In this document: piece after piece, positions 5,175-6,833 of the stretch
Position numbering within the stretch: position 1 is the stretch's first letter
How the letters are laid out: every line of letters starts with the position of its first letter
NCBI GenBank assembly: GCA_050945275.1
Contig: JBMNSQ010000095.1
Location: 1 to 6,833, forward strand
Length of the DNA stretch: 6,833 nt
Source of the DNA: JAAYWY01 sp050945275
Lineage (GTDB): Bacteria > Bacillota > DTU030 > DUMP01
Reading direction: 5' to 3'
The notes under the pieces: model-generated
Told to the model about the DNA's origin: nothing
Database searches by the model: none
The model's input: only the letters and a program-made list of their open reading frames with translations
Program-made: the position numbers and the translations under genes

Positions 5175-5990
5175 ATGGGAAGAGTTATCGCCATAGCCAA
5201 TCAAAAAGGTGGCGTTGGAAAAACCACTACGGCGGTAAATTTGGCAGCCGCCATGGCGCTGGATGGTCGCCGGGTATTACTGGTGGACATAGATCCCCAA
5301 GGCAATGCCACTAGCGGGCTAGGTGTTGACAAAGAAAATCTCGATAAGTGTATTTATCAGGTACTTCTGGGGCTTAGCCCCATCCAAGAGGTAAAACTAT
5401 TGACCGAAATCAGAGGTCTTCATCTTATCCCGGCGGCTGTAGAGTTGGCTGGTGCGGAGATTGAATTGGTTGGCCTGCCGAAAAGGGAGCACCGGTTAAG
5501 GTCCGCGTTAACAGAGGAGCGGGAACGGTATGATTATATCATTATAGATTGCCCTCCATCGTTGGGATTACTTACCTTAAACGCCCTGGTGGCAGCCGAT
5601 TCGATCTTAGTTCCGATCCAGTGCGAGTTTTATGCTTTGGAAGGCCTGGGACAATTAGTGAGTACTATTGGCTTGGTGCAGGGGGGACTTAACCCCGAAC
5701 TTACTATAGAAGGTGTTCTCATGACCATGTTTGATGCCCGAACCAACTTGTCGATCCAAGTGGTGGATGAAGTTAAACGTTACTTCCGCGACAAGGTGTA
5801 TCGGAGCATAGTACCGCGCAATGTTCGCTTATCGGAGGCTCCAAGTCACGGAAGGCCCATTATGCTATATGATCCTCGGTCGCGGGGGGCTGAGGTATAC
5901 AAGGAGCTAGCAAAGGAAGTGATGGCAGATGAAGGCAAAGGAAAAAACAAAGGCAAAGGCCAAAAGAAGCGAAAAACGTGGTTTAGGTAA
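5175..5990 (+). CDS. parA: Chromosome-partitioning ATPase ParA (Soj)
   Basis: A ParA/MinD-family ATPase that dimerises on ATP, binds DNA non-specifically and, with ParB-parS, controls origin segregation; in Bacillus Soj also regulates DnaA. The deviant Walker A motif KGGVGKTT is at residues 11-18 (signature Lys K11, K16 in the loop), Walker A' at VDIDPQGN 37-44, and the Walker B strand at YIIIDCPPS 121-129. VPRNVRLSEAPSHGRP (213-228) is typical of Soj. The ATG has GAGGTGA (5166-5172) just upstream. The protein has 271 residues, somewhat longer than usual, because the last 20 or so (ADEGKGKNKGKGQKKRKTW, 251-269) form a basic Lys/Gly-rich tail read across the start of parB. It overlaps parB by 62 bases. 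Confidence 0.95.
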   Translation: MGRVIAIANQKGGVGKTTTAVNLAAAMALDGRRVLLVDIDPQGNATSGLGVDKENLDKCIYQVLLGLSPIQEVKLLTEIRGLHLIPAAVELAGAEIELVGLPKREHRLRSALTEERERYDYIIIDCPPSLGLLTLNALVAADSILVPIQCEFYALEGLGQLVSTIGLVQGGLNPELTIEGVLMTMFDARTNLSIQVVDEVKRYFRDKVYRSIVPRNVRLSEAPSHGRPIMLYDPRSRGAEVYKELAKEVMADEGKGKNKGKGQKKRKTWFR

Positions 5991-6833
5991 GGGATTAGGG
6001 GCGCTGATACCGGCTACTGAAGCTCAAGAGGGTGAGCCGGTACGAGAAATTCCAGTCACAAAAATTAGAGCCAACAGCTTTCAACCGCGCCGTGTATTTG
6101 ATGAGGATAAGTTAGCCGAGTTAGCTGAATCGATAACTACACACGGCATTCTGCAGCCAGTTGTGGCGCGGTCGGTTATTGGCGGATACGAACTAGTGGC
6201 CGGAGAGAGGCGCTGGCGTGCCGCCCAGCTGGCAGGGCTTACCACCATTCCGGCCGTAGTACGAGAACTCTCTGATGGCGAAATGATGGAAGTGGCCTTA
6301 GTTGAGAATATCCAGCGCCAGGATCTTAATCCGCTGGAAGAAGCAGAAGCCCTGCACCGGCTAATGACGGAATTCGGCTTAACCCAAGAAGAGTTAGCGC
6401 AGAGAGTGGGAAAGAGCCGCTCGCATATTGCTAATACCCTGCGCCTCCTTAACTTAACCTCGGAAGTGCAAAACTATGTTTCACGTGGAACAATTTCTAT
6501 GGGTCATGCCCGGGCGTTATTGGCTTTAGAGGAGGCGCAAGTCCAGGTGGCTGCCTGCCGGCAGGTGGTGGAAAAGGGGCTCTCCGTAAGGCAAACGGAG
6601 GAACTGGTTCGAGACAAAAGGAGCCGCGCCCGAGCCTCTCGCAAAAAAAAGCCATCACCGGATCCCTGGATTAGGGAAATAGAAACTGCACTCAAACGAT
6701 CCCTGGCTACAGGGGTACGCATCCGTCCTGGACGTCGCGGTGGGAAAATTGAGATCGAATATTATTCTGCTGAGGACCTAGAACGATTAACCGCTATCTT
6801 ACAAGGGGTTCAGGAGTCCTTGCTGCTCGATAG
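5929..6833 (+). CDS. parB: ParB/Spo0J centromere-binding CTPase (3' end outside the window)
   Basis: ParB loads at parS and slides along DNA as a CTP-gated clamp, recruiting ParA and condensin. It starts at ATG 5929 with AAGGAAGTG (5913-5921) 7 bases upstream, inside the end of parA. Visible segments are a basic N-terminus with RGLGKGLGALIP (residues 17-28, the ParA-stimulating segment), the ParB/sulfiredoxin-like CTPase domain with AGERRWRAAQ (91-100) and ENIQRQDLNPLEEA (126-139), a helix-turn-helix around LTQEELAQRVGKSRSHIANT (151-170), SMGHARALL (190-198), a basic linker of about 228-243 and a C-terminal dimerisation domain (DPWIREIE to LTAIL). The frame is still open after 301 codons, close to the usual full length, so only a few residues are probably missing. 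The parS site lies inside the gene. Confidence 0.94.
   Translation, partial: MKAKEKTKAKAKRSEKRGLGKGLGALIPATEAQEGEPVREIPVTKIRANSFQPRRVFDEDKLAELAESITTHGILQPVVARSVIGGYELVAGERRWRAAQLAGLTTIPAVVRELSDGEMMEVALVENIQRQDLNPLEEAEALHRLMTEFGLTQEELAQRVGKSRSHIANTLRLLNLTSEVQNYVSRGTISMGHARALLALEEAQVQVAACRQVVEKGLSVRQTEELVRDKRSRARASRKKKPSPDPWIREIETALKRSLATGVRIRPGRRGGKIEIEYYSAEDLERLTAILQGVQESLLLD
6477..6492. promoter_or_regulatory. parS: parS centromere site inside parB
   Basis: TGTTTCACGTGGAACA differs at one base from the ideal parS palindrome TGTTTCACGTGAAACA. Read on the minus strand it is TGTTCCACGTGAAACA, which to my knowledge is the parS site found in Bacillus subtilis spo0J. It encodes part of YVSRGTI just after the helix-turn-helix region. 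ParB should nucleate here, which also places the window near the replication origin. Confidence 0.88.

Noticed and set aside
5063..5314. 83-codon plus-strand frame starting at GTG
   Set aside because: It has no ribosome binding site, overlaps parA by 140 bases in another frame and gives a low-complexity, family-less product.
6504..6722. 72-codon minus-strand frame
   Set aside because: It is antisense to parB, whose plus-strand frame shows clear ParB motifs throughout.

Overview
The window looks like chromosomal DNA from a Gram-positive, probably anaerobic, spore-forming-type Firmicute of the class Clostridia (Peptococcaceae/Moorella-like). This is inferred from three things: an electron-bifurcating NfnAB pair typical of anaerobes, Soj/Spo0J-type ParA and ParB with a Bacillus-type parS site, and a YlmH protein plus the end of an SLH-domain surface protein. 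Strong AGGAGG-like ribosome binding sites and frequent TTG starts fit. I cannot name the species.

Layout. The left edge (1-109, +) is the last 35 codons of an SLH-domain protein. After a 253-base gap with a candidate promoter, a palindrome and a weak hairpin comes ylmH (363-1136, +), which ends in a 13-bp inverted repeat. Next is a compact unit: a sigma-A-like promoter (1232-1261), a densely folded untranslated leader (about 1268-1398) and a gene for a 38-residue single-span membrane protein (1433-1549, +). The minus strand follows. It carries a ten-helix EamA/DMT exporter (1591-2484), two adjacent hairpins, and the overlapping nfnA-nfnB pair (4868 down to 2629). A divergent intergenic region of about 306 bases separates nfnA from parA-parB (5175 to the right edge, +). 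parB carries an internal parS site and runs off the window.

How the genes work together. NfnA and NfnB should form a cytoplasmic flavin and iron-sulfur complex that couples NADH, NADPH and ferredoxin pools by electron bifurcation. ParA, ParB and parS form the chromosome segregation module, which in Firmicutes normally lies close to oriC. YlmH is an S4-domain ribosome-associated quality-control factor. The exporter, the SLH protein and the tiny membrane protein have no evident link to these systems.

The least explained part is the leader plus the 38-codon gene at 1232-1549. Two copies of AAGCTACT can compete for one complementary segment, and a weak hairpin with a T-run follows. This resembles a riboswitch or attenuator controlling a tiny membrane protein. 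No CRISPR array, insertion sequence, tRNA or rRNA was seen.
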